Shown here piece after piece: positions 61,601 through 63,760 of a DNA stretch of 64,000 nucleotides. The DNA comes from Elephas maximus indicus. Lineage: Eukaryota; Chordata; Mammalia; Proboscidea; Elephantidae. The stretch's first letter is position 1; every line of letters starts with the position of its first letter. The notes beneath the pieces are model-generated. The model searched no databases and was not told the DNA's origin. It was given only the letters and a program-made list of their open reading frames with translations. The DNA is taken from assembly GCF_024166365.1 (NCBI RefSeq), contig NC_064842.1, positions 28,057,001 through 28,121,000 of the forward strand, written 5' to 3'. The position numbers and the translations under genes are program-made.

Positions 61601-62413
61601 AAACAAACAAAATATATTTACCATTGGTTGTATGCAGATATCAAATAGAAGTAACAGTTAAACCAAAACCAAACCTGTTGCCGTCGAGTCAATTCCAACT
61701 CATAGCGACCCTATAGGATAGAATAGAACTGCCTCATTGAGTTCCCAAGGAGCGCCTGGTGGATTCGAACTGCTGACCTTTTGGTTAGCAGCCGTAGCAC
61801 TTAGCCACTATGCTATTAAGTTCCTTAAAAGTAAAAAAAAAAAAAACCACTGCCGTCGAGTCGATTCCGACTCATAGCGACCCTAAAGGACAGAGTAGAA
61901 CTGCGCCATAGTGTGTCCAAGGAGCACCTGTTAGATTTGAACTGCCAGCCATCTCGTTAGCAGACGTAGCACTTAACCACTACATCACCAAGGTTTCCCC
62001 TTAAAAGTAAAGACCATGTCGTATTTACTTCTGTGTGCCCCATAGTGCATATCTTGGTGAATTGTACATGTAGAGCAGTTCCTCAATAAAAATTCATTTG
62101 TTGAATTAATATGTGGAGTGAATTTTATAAATTTGCATTAATGTCCATTGTTTTATCTGCCGTGTTATGCTATACAAATTCAAATATTTAAATATTTTTC
62201 TTATTCACTATAGAAAAATACAACCCATTAATGAATAAATTTAAAATATTTTCTTTCTTATAGTTAAGCCAAGCTTAATTTAATTTTAAAAGTCTAATTA
62301 GAATGAAAATATTTTCTGCATGTTAGGAGGAATTCCGGCTGCATTTCAAGAATATCTCACGTATAATGGACTGTGTTGGATGTGACAAATGCAGATTATG
62401 GGGGAAATTACAG
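4526..62413 (+). CDS. ERO1B: ERO1B, ER oxidoreductin 1 beta (14 exons, 3' end beyond window)
   Basis: ERO1 proteins are FAD-dependent thiol oxidases on the luminal side of the ER membrane. They reoxidise protein disulfide isomerase and pass electrons to O2, giving H2O2. The fourteen exons listed in the summary join into one open frame of 404 codons with every intron GT-AG. Visible landmarks: signal peptide (residues 1-34), LDDCLCD start of the mature chain, shuttle cysteines C91/C96 with C82 and C101, C131 and C166, R187/T189/W200, C208 and C241, S252/H255, R287/R300, and C391-VG-C394-DK-C397. These match FAD-contact and active-site positions known in ERO1-alpha. The beta paralogue is indicated by the lack of the CxC found at the mature N-terminus of ERO1-alpha and by an extra cysteine at 263. 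About 60 C-terminal residues and the 3' UTR are missing only because the window ends. No frameshift or premature stop was seen. Confidence 0.97.
4766..5814. other. Intron 1, proximal unique part
   Basis: GC content falls steadily from the island. No exon, RNA gene or repeat recognised. Purine-rich around 5000-5120. Confidence 0.5.
5815..5940 (+). mobile_element. Probable L1 3'-end fragment
   Basis: Contains a typical L1-tail phrase (GTGTTGCTGAATTATACATG) and ends in ACAATAAAA. Short and diverged. Confidence 0.45.
6147..6280 (-). mobile_element. AfroSINE
   Basis: Standard short form with tRNA-related head (GGTTCGAA-type B box in reverse, TTCGAACTGCCAACC). Flanked by GGGCATA at 6140-6146 and 6281-6287. 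Confidence 0.9.
6470..6627. repeat. Two-copy tandem duplication, 79-bp period
   Basis: 6470-6548 and 6549-6627 are near-identical (both begin GCATGTGTA and end CTAAAGTT) with a handful of substitutions. AT-rich, no motif recognised. Confidence 0.9.
6760..6880 (-). mobile_element. Diverged MIR fragment
   Basis: Weak MIR core similarity around AATGAGGTAAATGAAGTTTA. Low certainty. Confidence 0.35.
7084..7278 (+). mobile_element. AfroSINE, long form
   Basis: Plus-strand copy beginning GGAGCTCTGGTGGCGCAGTG with B box GGTTCGAACCC. It includes the middle segment absent from short copies. A perfect 13-bp target duplication TAACAAGAAATCA lies at 7071-7083 and 7279-7291. Confidence 0.95.
7390..7463. 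repeat. TA/CATA-type microsatellite
   Basis: Alternating purine-pyrimidine tract of TATATA, TATGTG and CATACA units followed by a short GT run. It abuts a SINE tail fragment. Confidence 0.85.
7464..7545 (+). mobile_element. AfroSINE 3' fragment
   Basis: Only the tail half is present (GGGGCAGTTCTACTCTGGCC and GAGTTGGAATCAACTAGACG). Confidence 0.85.
7546..8500 (-). mobile_element. Afrotherian L1-type 3' UTR, minus strand
   Basis: The same family as 14800-15775 and 18409-19191: shared phrases GCTGGGCACCA, GATGGCCACTTGCAAGC and CTTTTAAGACCCC. The end near 7550-7700 (AGTGACACTGGTTACAT) resembles old L1M 3' UTRs, which is why I assign it to L1. Contains a short direct duplication of GTTATGTCTAAGA near 8344-8380. 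Confidence 0.65.
8532..8825. mobile_element. Non-autonomous Tigger-like DNA transposon
   Basis: Inverted ends CAGGTAGCCCCGACTTAC at the left and GTCAGGAACTACTTG at the right, followed by TA. About 290 bp, AT-rich interior with a poly-A run, no transposase. A fragment with the same end type lies at 25697-25768. Confidence 0.65.
8826..9579. other. Intron 1 segment, unassigned
   Basis: No gene. The stretch 8950-9570 reads like old LINE sequence (A-rich plus-strand bias, short decayed frames), but I cannot place the family. Confidence 0.35.
9580..9657 (-). mobile_element. AfroSINE, 5'-truncated
   Basis: 78-bp tail-only insertion with target duplication TAATGACCTTA at 9569-9579 and 9658-9668. 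It is a real truncated insertion and not a later deletion. Confidence 0.9.
9715..10668 (+). mobile_element. Afrotherian L1-type 3' UTR, long copy
   Basis: Begins at a purine-rich G/A tract (9728-9752), typical of L1 3' UTRs, and ends in AAGCACAATAGAAATTA. Its downstream half matches the copies at 38565-38820 and 53404-53676 (TGAGACTATGTTGGC, GGGGAGATG, CGGGCTGTCTCATTAGG). No ORF2 sequence is attached. Confidence 0.7.
10820..12268 (+). pseudogene. RTE-clade LINE, reverse transcriptase fossil
   Basis: A 5'-truncated RTE element. Frames in order give [27 protein letters not shown] (motif A), then after a nested [15 protein letters not shown] (motif C, near 11530) and a C-terminal part. Several frameshifts separate them, so it is dead. 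Its 3' end (GACTCTGCGGCACCTAAGAA) is the tail sequence shared with AfroSINEs, consistent with RTE machinery mobilising those SINEs. Confidence 0.92.
11257..11435 (+). mobile_element. AfroSINE nested in RTE
   Basis: Inserted in the RTE reverse transcriptase. TTATTCAATCTT precedes it (11245-11256) and TTATTCAGCCTG follows (11436-11447), an imperfect duplication of the target. T-rich tail. Confidence 0.92.
12269..12860. other. Intron 1 segment, nothing recognised
   Basis: Pyrimidine-rich sequence with no reliable repeat or gene call. Confidence 0.4.
12861..12947 (-). mobile_element. Short L1-type 3'-end insertion
   Basis: The reverse of the L1-type tail (AATTGTGCTCTAAGTGAAAG) after a T run, flanked by AATGGTTGGTTCT and AATGGTTAGTTCT as imperfect target duplication. 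Confidence 0.65.
13095..13510 (-). pseudogene. RTE-clade LINE fragment, minus strand
   Basis: Reverse reading gives the [18 protein letters not shown] block of the RTE reverse transcriptase and the following thumb region. The 17-nt unit around TTTGATCAGTAAGTGC is tandemly duplicated at about 13371-13405. Inactive. Confidence 0.88.
13511..14040. other. Intron 1 segment, unassigned
   Basis: AT-rich, no repeat or gene recognised. Confidence 0.4.
14041..14295. mobile_element. L1M-like fragment followed by MIR
   Basis: 14041-14160 has an old L1 3' phrase (TACCCTTTACCCAGTTTC). 14165-14295 has the MIR core in forward sense (ATGTAAAATGAGAATAATAA). Both are heavily diverged. Confidence 0.5.
14657..14776 (+). 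CDS. ERO1B: ERO1B exon 2
   Basis: Residues 36-75, phase 0 to 0, acceptor TTCTAG, donor AAG|GTAAGG. It begins [10 protein letters not shown], the N-terminal cysteine cluster of the mature enzyme (C43, C45), and ends in the conserved RDYFRYYK. The exon is in-frame on its own (120 nt). Confidence 0.97.
14800..15775 (-). mobile_element. Afrotherian L1-type 3' UTR, split by a younger copy
   Basis: The same family as 7546-8500 (GCCAGGCACCATCTAG, GCCGCTTGCAAGCTTTTAAG). It is interrupted at 15294-15429 by a plus-strand insertion of a related but younger subfamily. Confidence 0.65.
15294..15429 (+). mobile_element. Young L1-type 3' end nested in an older one
   Basis: Contains GCAAGGTGTATATGGG and CACTTAAAGCACAATAAAAA then an A-rich tail. 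Target duplication AAAATGTTCAGTAATG at 15278-15293 and 15430-15445. Confidence 0.9.
15776..16119. other. Intron 2 segment, unassigned
   Basis: AT-rich, nothing recognised. Confidence 0.4.
16120..17950 (-). mobile_element. Probable MaLR/ERVL-type retroelement relic
   Basis: 16120-16520 resembles an old repeat consensus common in placental genomes and may be the LTR side. The sequence after it, read on the minus strand, has only faint similarity to the end of a retroviral pol (integrase) region, broken by many stops. No intact frame or coding potential remains. The class is inferred, not certain. Confidence 0.4.
18409..19191 (-). mobile_element. Afrotherian L1-type 3' UTR inserted in L2
   Basis: Flanked by the perfect 15-bp target duplication GGGTTGGAGGGTTTT at 18394-18408 and 19192-19206. 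It starts with a T-rich (reverse A) tail and contains the shared GGTGGTAGCTGGGCACCATC and GGTGGCCACTC phrases. Closely related to 56972-57319 and 62772-63318. Confidence 0.88.
19266..19424 (-). mobile_element. AfroSINE in L2
   Basis: Short-form copy with all landmarks (GGAGTTGATTCCGACTCACA, CTTAACCACTACACCACCAG), flanked by TGGGCA repeats. Confidence 0.9.
19666..21125. mobile_element. Cluster of L2 fragments
   Basis: 19670-19880 and 20690-21125 are L2 3' regions in plus orientation, the latter ending ATATTGAATGAGTGG. 19880-20640 is an L2 body on the minus strand, with short decayed frames ([25 protein letters not shown]). All inactive. Confidence 0.7.
21435..21518 (+). CDS. ERO1B: ERO1B exon 3 (shuttle cysteines)
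   Basis: Residues 76-103, phase 0 to 0, acceptor CTTAAG, donor GAG|GTAAAA. It carries RPCPFW (C82), the flexible-loop pair C91-x4-C96 that shuttles electrons from PDI, and C101. 84 nt; skipping would keep frame but delete the shuttle loop. Confidence 0.97.
21519..22260. other. Intron 3 proximal part
   Basis: No repeat or gene recognised. An A/T-rich inverted-looking stretch at 22140-22230 (poly-A and poly-T runs) lies just before the Tigger element. Confidence 0.4.
22261..24620 (+). mobile_element. Tigger1 DNA transposon, near full length
   Basis: Terminal inverted repeats CATGCATACCTCG at 22261 and CGAGGTGTGCCTG ending at 24620, flanked by TA (22259-22260 and 24621-24622), the pogo/mariner target. 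At about 2.36 kb it is close to the family's full size. The transposase gene inside is decayed. It is ancient in placental mammals and not specific to this lineage. Confidence 0.95.
22678..24420 (+). pseudogene. Tigger1 transposase fossil
   Basis: Starts [20 protein letters not shown], the pogo-type DNA-binding head, which breaks after about 38 residues. The middle (DDE catalytic part) survives only in shifted pieces. The C-terminal 170 residues are open at 23627-24142, with QPMNRGVIS and [15 protein letters not shown]. Several frameshifts and stops; no product expected. Confidence 0.9.
24776..24938 (-). mobile_element. AfroSINE
   Basis: Diverged copy (AGTCGATGCTGCCTCATAGC; TTTCGAACTGCTGACC) inside the L1M fragment. 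Confidence 0.88.
25110..25152 (+). mobile_element. AfroSINE tail fragment
   Basis: Only GGTCATCGTGAGTTGGAATT and the following GACTCGTTGGCGGC are left. Confidence 0.7.
25697..25768. mobile_element. Tigger-like terminal fragment
   Basis: Starts CAGGTAGTCCCTGACTTA, the same end type as 8532-8825. The other end is missing. Confidence 0.55.
25769..26350 (+). mobile_element. L1M-type 3' fragment
   Basis: Recognised from AGCCATCCTAGTGGGTGG, CTTTGGAGAAATGTCTATT and TTGAGTTGTTAAGAGTTC. Confidence 0.65.
26351..27431. other. Intron 3 segment, unassigned
   Basis: AT-rich, no gene or repeat recognised over about 1.1 kb. Confidence 0.4.
27432..27602 (-). mobile_element. AfroSINE, diverged long form
   Basis: Contains the reverse of the middle segment (TGGAAGCAGACTGCCACATC) and a degraded head. 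AAGTAT repeats flank it. Confidence 0.85.
27612..27647. repeat. GT/TA microsatellite
   Basis: A short GTGTGT run passing into TATATATATA directly downstream of the SINE. Confidence 0.85.
28025..28066 (+). CDS. ERO1B: ERO1B exon 4
   Basis: Residues 104-117 ([14 protein letters not shown]), 42 nt, phase 0 to 0, acceptor TTTAAG, donor AAG|GTGAGT. It forms the loop between the shuttle cysteines and the regulatory C131 region. Confidence 0.95.
28067..28780. other. Intron 4 proximal part
   Basis: No gene or repeat recognised with confidence; pyrimidine-rich near 28600-28680. Confidence 0.4.
28781..29530 (+). mobile_element. L1M-type 3' fragment
   Basis: Recognised from CTAGAAGTAGAATTGCTAGG, GTCATAGGGTAGGTATG and similar L1 3' phrases. 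It ends about 115 bp before exon 5. Confidence 0.6.
29646..29728 (+). CDS. ERO1B: ERO1B exon 5
   Basis: Residues 118-145 (last codon split), phase 0 to 2, acceptor TTGCAG, donor AAG|GTAGGT. It contains C131 in the ELEDCEQA motif; in ERO1-alpha the equivalent cysteine makes a regulatory disulfide with the shuttle pair. Sequons at N123 (NDT) and N141 (NST). Confidence 0.96.
29729..30400. other. Intron 5 proximal part
   Basis: AT-rich; nothing recognised. Confidence 0.4.
30401..31400 (+). mobile_element. L1M-type fragment with AfroSINE at 30943-31084 (minus)
   Basis: Old L1 phrases on both sides (CCAGAGGCAACTGTTGTCAT; CAATGGATATGTAGATTG). The SINE starts with TTG repeats and TGTGCCGTCGAGTCAATTC, and is flanked by GTGCTTG on each side. 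Confidence 0.65.
31408..32291 (+). pseudogene. RTE-clade LINE 3' part
   Basis: Starts inside the reverse transcriptase and runs to the 3' end. Frames give [18 protein letters not shown] motif C remains (about 31597) and a C-terminal block with [20 protein letters not shown]. Frameshifts throughout; it lacks the final SINE-like tail. Confidence 0.88.
33076..33282 (+). mobile_element. AfroSINE, long form, in L2
   Basis: Begins GGAGCCCTTGTGGCACAGTG, with the middle segment GGCAGTCTGTTTCCGTAAAG, and ends TCGACTCAGTGGCAATGGG. Confidence 0.92.
33330..33520. mobile_element. TA-flanked MITE inserted in L2
   Basis: Inverted ends CAGTAAAAACTGAGAACCAG and CTGGTTTCCACATGTTTTAC, bordered by TA at 33328-33329 and 33521-33522. 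L2 sequence resumes on both sides. Inside is a direct repeat of CCTTATACAGGTTC (around 33470-33500). Non-coding; Tigger/mariner superfamily by target and size. Confidence 0.8.
33571..34049. other. Intron 5 segment, unassigned
   Basis: End of the L2 region and unique AT-rich sequence; no gene. Confidence 0.4.
34050..34262 (+). mobile_element. AfroSINE variant subfamily
   Basis: Head GGAGTCCCTGGGTGGTGCAA, middle CACCTTAGAAGAAAAGACTG, tail ACATGGAGTCGTCATGAGTC. The same variant as 55866-56063 and 60474-60685, distinct from the common form by the GAGGCACCTTAGAAG segment. Followed by a C9-T10 homopolymer pair. Confidence 0.9.
34383..34896 (-). mobile_element. MaLR LTR relic (MLT1-like), minus strand
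   Basis: Reverse orientation of the 2841-3270 type: TACCACAAACATGTTGGCTT, AAAATCAAGGTGTCAGCAAG, and an end GGGGGGCTATTATCCTGCC. No internal sequence. Confidence 0.7.
35259..35455 (+). mobile_element. AfroSINE, long form
   Basis: Contains GGAGCCCTACTGCGCAGTGG, GTGGCAGTCTGCTTCCATAA and GTTGGAATCGACTTGATGGC; TTTCTCT repeats on both sides. Confidence 0.92.
35762..36454. mobile_element. TA-flanked DNA element with GC-rich core
   Basis: Inverted ends CTTACTCCTCACTTATC and GATAAGTGAGGAGTGGG, each bordered by TA (35760-35761, 36455-36456). The outer 60-100 bp are AT-rich; the core (about 35845-36360) is GC-rich with scattered CpG, in sharp contrast to the intron. No transposase. The family is not recognised; Tigger/mariner superfamily inferred from the target. 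Confidence 0.7.
36129..36141 (-). promoter_or_regulatory. Canonical CTCF-type core motif
   Basis: The minus strand reads CCACCAGGGGGCA, the textbook CTCF core, continuing into GCTCTGC. It sits in the GC-rich core of the 35762-36454 element in intron 5. Occupancy cannot be judged from sequence. Confidence 0.5.
37211..37680. other. Intron 5 segment, unassigned
   Basis: AT-rich, nothing recognised. Confidence 0.4.
37681..40373 (+). pseudogene. RTE-clade LINE, longest copy (endonuclease end to 3' tail)
   Basis: Begins inside the APE-type endonuclease: TGD-stop-NAKVEN (the W of the GDWN motif is a stop) and NQIDY are readable near 37735-37955. The reverse transcriptase follows ([24 protein letters not shown]) with motif C at about 39615 and the 3' tail TCGACGGCACTTAACGATAA. 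Split by an L1-type insertion at 38565-38820. Many stops and frameshifts. Confidence 0.92.
38565..38820 (+). mobile_element. Young L1-type 3' end nested in RTE
   Basis: Perfect 17-bp target duplication AAAAGCAGATGGAAGGA at 38548-38564 and 38821-38837. Ends in CACAATAAAAATTATTT and a long A run. Its subfamily is the same as 15294-15429 and 53404-53676. Confidence 0.95.
40374..42145. other. Intron 5 distal part, 1.8 kb without recognised repeats
   Basis: The longest stretch in the window with no repeat or gene that I can identify, directly upstream of exon 6. AT-rich, with a polypyrimidine tract before the acceptor. Confidence 0.45.
42146..42219 (+). CDS. ERO1B: ERO1B exon 6
   Basis: Residues 145-170, phase 2 to 1, acceptor CCATAG, donor ATG|GTAATA. 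It encodes [15 protein letters not shown] and C166. It is preceded by a 12.4-kb intron, the longest in the window. Confidence 0.96.
42220..44094. other. Intron 6 proximal part; MIR at about 42345-42570
   Basis: 42345-42570 is a reverse MIR (ATTTATTGAGAGTCTACG, GGAAACTGAGTCTC). The remainder is AT-rich and unassigned. Confidence 0.55.
44095..44407 (+). mobile_element. L2 LINE 3' end
   Basis: Reads CTGCTCAAATATCACCTATT through TTAATAAATATTTGCTGAAT, the standard L2 3' terminus. Confidence 0.8.
44408..45242. other. Intron 6 segment, mostly unassigned
   Basis: A possible decayed hAT fragment at 44500-44600; otherwise nothing recognised. Confidence 0.35.
45243..45440. mobile_element. Non-autonomous hAT-type transposon
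   Basis: Ends GGTCGGGGTCGCCAAACT and AGTTTGTCAACCT are imperfect inverted repeats. TTTATATA (45235-45242) and CTTATATA (45441-45448) form an 8-bp target duplication with one change. Internal phrase CTACTCAACTCTGCCGTTGT is typical of this mammalian family. Confidence 0.8.
45441..46198. other. Intron 6 segment, AT-rich
   Basis: Poly-A run near 45450, a CTCTCTATATATATG microsatellite near 45815, otherwise unassigned. Confidence 0.4.
46199..46362 (+). mobile_element. AfroSINE, young-looking copy
   Basis: Well-preserved short form (GGAAACCCTGGTGGTGCAGT; GAGTCGGAATCGACTCAACG). Target duplication TATTCTTTC at 46190-46198 and 46363-46371. Confidence 0.95.
46372..47601. other. Intron 6 distal part, unassigned
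   Basis: No confident repeat. A G10 run sits near 46996-47006 and a weak MIR-like stretch near 47300-47480. Confidence 0.35.
47602..47722 (+). CDS. ERO1B: ERO1B exon 7 (FAD-contact block)
   Basis: Residues 170-210, phase 1 to 2, acceptor TTGGCAG, donor CAA|GTAACT. It contains [14 protein letters not shown] with R187 and T189, W200, and C208; the first three match flavin contacts of ERO1-alpha. The following intron is only 133 nt and its first in-frame codon is TAA. Confidence 0.97.
47856..47902 (+). CDS. ERO1B: ERO1B exon 8
   Basis: Residues 210-226 ([17 protein letters not shown] with split ends), 47 nt, phase 2 to 1, acceptor TTTCAG, donor GAG|GTGGGT. Confidence 0.96.
48196..48400. mobile_element. 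MER5-like hAT fragments
   Basis: 48196-48345 has CAGAGGTTCCTGGGGAACTC and ATTTGAGAACCAATGG at its ends. A second partial copy starts CAGTGTTTCTCAAACTTTGG at 48354. Non-autonomous, ancient. Confidence 0.6.
48472..48812. mobile_element. Non-autonomous hAT-type element
   Basis: Left end GACTGTGCTGCCCAGTAAGG, right end CTGTATTGCTGTTGCACAGC, with GTTGCCACATGGGGCTAAC inside; this matches a common mammalian family with GCTGTCCAATA-type ends. Confidence 0.65.
48813..49789. other. Intron 8 segment, unassigned
   Basis: Possible L1M remains near 49300-49450; nothing coding. Confidence 0.35.
49790..50110 (+). mobile_element. L1M-type fragment
   Basis: CACACTGTGTTTTACATAAG is shared with 51720-51760, showing two copies of the same old L1 3' region. 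Confidence 0.5.
50277..50537. mobile_element. 261-bp fold-back (palindromic) DNA element
   Basis: Perfect 22-bp inverted ends (CCATATTTTTACACAAATAATG and its complement) bordered by TA at 50275-50276 and 50538-50539. The inverted match continues inward through TGCCTTCTACGTTTGTTTGC versus GGCAAACAAATGCAGAAGGC and beyond, so nearly the whole element folds on itself. The left arm holds an internal duplication of AATGTGTGCCTTCT with a CGACTGCAGTCG palindrome between the copies. Non-coding. Confidence 0.85.
50540..51296. other. Intron 8 distal part, unassigned
   Basis: No confident repeat; precedes the microexon acceptor with a CT-rich tract at 51272-51294. Confidence 0.4.
51297..51308 (+). CDS. 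ERO1B: ERO1B exon 9, a 12-nt microexon
   Basis: A 12-nt exon, acceptor CTTTCAG, donor ATG|GTGAGT, phase 1 to 1. It supplies the rest of G226, EDD (227-229) and the first base of G230. Together with exon 10 it restores the family sequence [14 protein letters not shown] between exons 8 and 11. Without it the frame still closes, so it could be a cassette. The call rests on phase, splice signals and family match, because 12 nt is too short for any composition signal. Confidence 0.88.
51690..51850 (+). mobile_element. L1M-type fragment
   Basis: Second copy of the region at 49820-49960 (GTGCACACTGTGTTTTACAT). Confidence 0.5.
52238..52436 (-). mobile_element. AfroSINE, diverged long form
   Basis: T-rich start, then CTTGAGTCCATTCCTACTCA and a degraded head AACTGCGCCACCTAGGGGTC. 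Confidence 0.8.
52437..52949. other. Intron 9 segment, unassigned
   Basis: No gene or clear repeat. Confidence 0.4.
52950..53107 (-). mobile_element. AfroSINE, well preserved
   Basis: GCCGTCGAGTCAATTCTGAC, GGAGCGCCTGGCGGATTTGA and GCAGCCGTAGCACTTAACC, with the reverse poly-A at 52951-52960. Confidence 0.93.
53404..53676 (+). mobile_element. Young L1-type 3' end
   Basis: GGGATGCTGGTGAGGAGTGA through CACAATAAAAATTATTAAAA; target duplication AATGTTCTC at 53395-53403 and 53677-53685. It sits 190 bp upstream of microexon 10. Confidence 0.93.
53869..53895 (+). CDS. ERO1B: ERO1B exon 10, a 27-nt microexon
   Basis: 27 nt, acceptor TTTTTAG, donor AAG|GTAAAC, phase 1 to 1, encoding residues 230-239 ([10 protein letters not shown] with split ends). 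The FYTWLEG segment is strongly conserved in ERO1 proteins and immediately precedes the helix with C241. Confidence 0.94.
53896..54389. other. Intron 10 proximal part
   Basis: AT-rich; nothing recognised. Confidence 0.4.
54390..54823. mobile_element. TA-flanked Tigger-like element with GC-rich core
   Basis: Ends CAGTCACATGCCACATAAAG and AACATTAAGTGACATATGAC are inverted, with TA at 54388-54389 and 54824-54825. The core 54450-54745 is GC-rich and pyrimidine-biased, unlike the AT-rich interior usual for elements with these ends. No transposase. Confidence 0.7.
54826..55816. other. Intron 10 segment, about 1 kb unassigned
   Basis: AT-rich, no repeat or gene recognised. Confidence 0.4.
55817..56063 (+). 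mobile_element. AfroSINE variant, with a SINE fragment before it
   Basis: 55866-56063 is the variant subfamily (CCCCCGGTGGTGCACATGGT, GAGGTACCTTAAAAG, CACACGGGGTCACCAGGAGT). 55817-55860 is a small degraded SINE tail piece. Confidence 0.85.
56341..56513 (-). mobile_element. AfroSINE, well preserved
   Basis: Complete short form; ACTACGCCACCAGGGTTTCC at the tRNA-side end and an A-rich start AAAAACCAAAAAACCAAACC. Confidence 0.95.
56514..56971. other. Intron 10 segment, unassigned
   Basis: Nothing recognised. Confidence 0.4.
56972..57319 (-). mobile_element. Afrotherian L1-type 3' end, minus strand
   Basis: T run, then TTATACTTTAGATGAAGGTT; shares long stretches with 18409-18760 and, reversed, 62990-63310. 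CAAAAGGA occurs at both borders. Confidence 0.85.
57597..57735 (-). mobile_element. AfroSINE with internal deletion
   Basis: The GGACAGAGTAGAACTG segment is missing (CCCTATACCCCATAGAG joined directly). TAGTATA borders each side. Confidence 0.92.
57736..58463. other. Intron 10 distal part, unassigned
   Basis: AT-rich; polypyrimidine tract before exon 11. Confidence 0.4.
58464..58556 (+). CDS. ERO1B: ERO1B exon 11
   Basis: Residues 239-270, phase 1 to 1, acceptor AACAG, donor AAG|GTAATC. It carries C241 (partner of C208 in the alpha enzyme), S252 and H255 (flavin contacts) in [10 protein letters not shown], and C263, where ERO1-alpha has a serine. Confidence 0.97.
58684..58930 (+). CDS. ERO1B: ERO1B exon 12
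   Basis: Residues 270-352, 247 nt and the largest exon here, phase 1 to 2, acceptor CTTTAG, donor AAA|GTAAGA. It includes R287, GEGPRRLKN with R300, and the helical [16 protein letters not shown] core. The preceding intron is only 127 nt; its retention would give a stop eight codons past the donor. Confidence 0.97.
59140..59345 (+). mobile_element. L1M-type 3' UTR fragment
   Basis: AATTTAGTGACATGAATTAC, TGTTGTGCAGCCATCACCA and CCTGGTAACCACTAATA are standard old L1 3' phrases. Confidence 0.7.
59346..59780. other. Intron 12 distal part
   Basis: No repeat recognised; a short stretch upstream of exon 13. Confidence 0.4.
59781..59850 (+). CDS. ERO1B: ERO1B exon 13
   Basis: Residues 352-375, phase 2 to 0, acceptor CATCAG, donor AAG|GTAAGT. 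It encodes [18 protein letters not shown], a conserved ERO1 block. Confidence 0.97.
60184..60350 (-). mobile_element. AfroSINE
   Basis: Perfect target duplication CTAACATAAA at 60174-60183 and 60351-60360. Confidence 0.95.
60474..60685 (+). mobile_element. AfroSINE variant subfamily
   Basis: GGAGTTCCTGGGTGGTGCAA, CGCACCTTAGAAGACAGCCC, ACATGGAGTCACCATGAGTA. It lies 123 bp from the minus-strand SINE, forming an inverted pair. Confidence 0.92.
60770..60945 (-). mobile_element. MIR SINE, diverged
   Basis: TTTCTATAGATGAGGAAAGT and GAAACTGAGAAAGGCCCAG are the MIR core in reverse. Contains a short TA microsatellite. Confidence 0.65.
60946..61661. other. Intron 13 segment, unassigned
   Basis: About 700 bp with near-balanced composition and no repeat or gene recognised. 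Confidence 0.4.
61662..61822 (-). mobile_element. AfroSINE, first of a head-to-tail pair
   Basis: A complete short form (AAACCAAAACCAAACCTGTT; GCAGCCGTAGCACTTAGCC). Confidence 0.95.
61836..61998 (-). mobile_element. AfroSINE, second of the pair
   Basis: Target duplication CCTTAAAAGTAAA at 61823-61835 and 61999-62011 shows an independent insertion beside the first copy, not a segmental duplication. Confidence 0.95.
62012..62110 (+). mobile_element. L2 LINE 3' end fragment
   Basis: Ends AATAAAAATTCATTTGTTGA after a decayed L2 3' body. Confidence 0.5.
62327..62413 (+). CDS. ERO1B: ERO1B exon 14 (CxxCxxC active site)
   Basis: Residues 376-404, phase 0 to 0, acceptor TGTTAG, donor CAG|GTGTGT. 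It encodes [20 protein letters not shown]: the active-site pair C394/C397 next to the flavin, plus C391. N384-I-S is a sequon. It is the last exon in the window. Confidence 0.97.
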
Positions 62414-62771
62414 GTGTGTGTACTTTGTTTTGAAATTATTAGTAACCTTAACCTTTTTCGTTGAGAAGTTCAGTAGTTTTTATTAAAAAGTCTTCATTGC
62501 TCATTGAATTAGAGTTAGAAACAGGCAAATCCAAGGTGTGGTTTTTCCATTTTATTGATGAAAAAATCAGTATTATTTAGGTCTGTGTGTTATATGTGTA
62601 TGTGTAATGATATTTTTTATATTACCCAAAGTTAATGGTTTTGGAAGTTTCTTTGTATCATTTTATCTTGGTACAATCTCAGATTCGTTTCTGAAGTTGG
62701 TGGTTACAAATAAAATGTATTAGTATATTATATATTTATATGTAAGTATATACTTATATAAAATATGGTTG
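62414..62771. other. Intron 14 proximal part
   Basis: AT-rich; nothing recognised. Confidence 0.4.
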
Positions 62772-63318
62772 GAACCAAAGACACAAGGAAAAGATTAATC
62801 CAAAGGACTAATGGACCACAACCACCGTGGCCTCCACCAGAATGAGTCCAACATAAGTATATGGTGTCTGGCTGCCACCACCGACTGCTCTGACAGGGAT
62901 CACGTAGAGGGCCCCAGACAGAGCTGGCGAAAAATGTAGAATAAAATTCTAACTCACACACACAGAAAAAGACCAGACTTACTGGTCTGACAGAGACTAG
63001 AGAAACCCTGAGAATATGTCCCCTGAACACTCTTTCAACTCAGTAGTGAAGTCACTTCTGTGGTTCACCCCACAGCCAAAGATTAGACAGGCCTGTAAAA
63101 CAAAATGATTCCAACGGGGCACACCAGCCCAGGGCCAAGGAAGAGAAGGCAGGAGGGGGCAGGAAAGCTGGTATTGGGGAACCCACGGTTGAGAAGGGAG
63201 AGTGTTGACATGTCATGGAGTTGGCAGCCAGTGTCCCGAAACAATATGTGTATTAATTCTTTAATGAAAAACTAATTTGCTCTGTAAACCTTCATCTTAA
63301 GCACAACTTAATATATAT
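62772..63318 (+). mobile_element. Afrotherian L1-type 3' end
   Basis: Plus-strand counterpart of 18409-19191 and 56972-57319 (GACCAGACTTACTGGTCTGA; CCTTCATCTTAAGCACAACT). ATATGGTTG at 62763-62771 and 63319-63327 is the target duplication. Confidence 0.88.
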
Positions 63319-63576
63319 ATATGGTTGTAAAATACAGTTGGGAAAAGGTAAAATATAACTATGTAAAAAGACTTAAATGTTGGTGATTGACATTCTTTCA
63401 GTGATCAAGAGAAGACCTCCTAGTCACAAAATAGGAAAGCTCTCCCAGGCAGGTCCATTAACCTTATGTTTGGTGTAAAAAGGATTGTTTGATATCTCAT
63501 CTCTTATTTTCTTACAAAAATGAGAAGTCACAGAAAATGAAGAGAGAATTATTTTAATGGAGGTTACACTAAAAAC

Positions 63577-63760
63577 AAGGCCGTTGGTGGTTCAGTAGCA
63601 GAATTCTCGCCTTCCATACAGGAGACCTGGGTTCCATTCCCAGCCACGGCACCTCATGCATGGCCACCACCCATCCGTCAGTGGAGGCTTATGTGTTGCT
63701 AAACAGATTTCATCGGAGCTTCCGGACTATGATGAACTAGGAAGAAAGGCTCAGTGATCT
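63577..63760 (+). mobile_element. tRNA-Gly-derived SINE (second SINE family)
   Basis: 63581-63651 closely follows a tRNA-Gly gene: A box TGGTTCAGTAGCAGAATTCT, B box GGTTCCATTCC, and a plausible cloverleaf. A non-tRNA body follows (CATGGCCACCACCC, GGAGCTTCCGGACTATGATG). It is distinct from the AfroSINE head. Cut at 63760 by the inverted RTE end. Confidence 0.75.

Noticed and set aside
63581..63651. Functional tRNA-Gly gene
   Set aside because: Mismatches in conserved positions including the B box, and it is joined to a SINE body; read as a SINE head.
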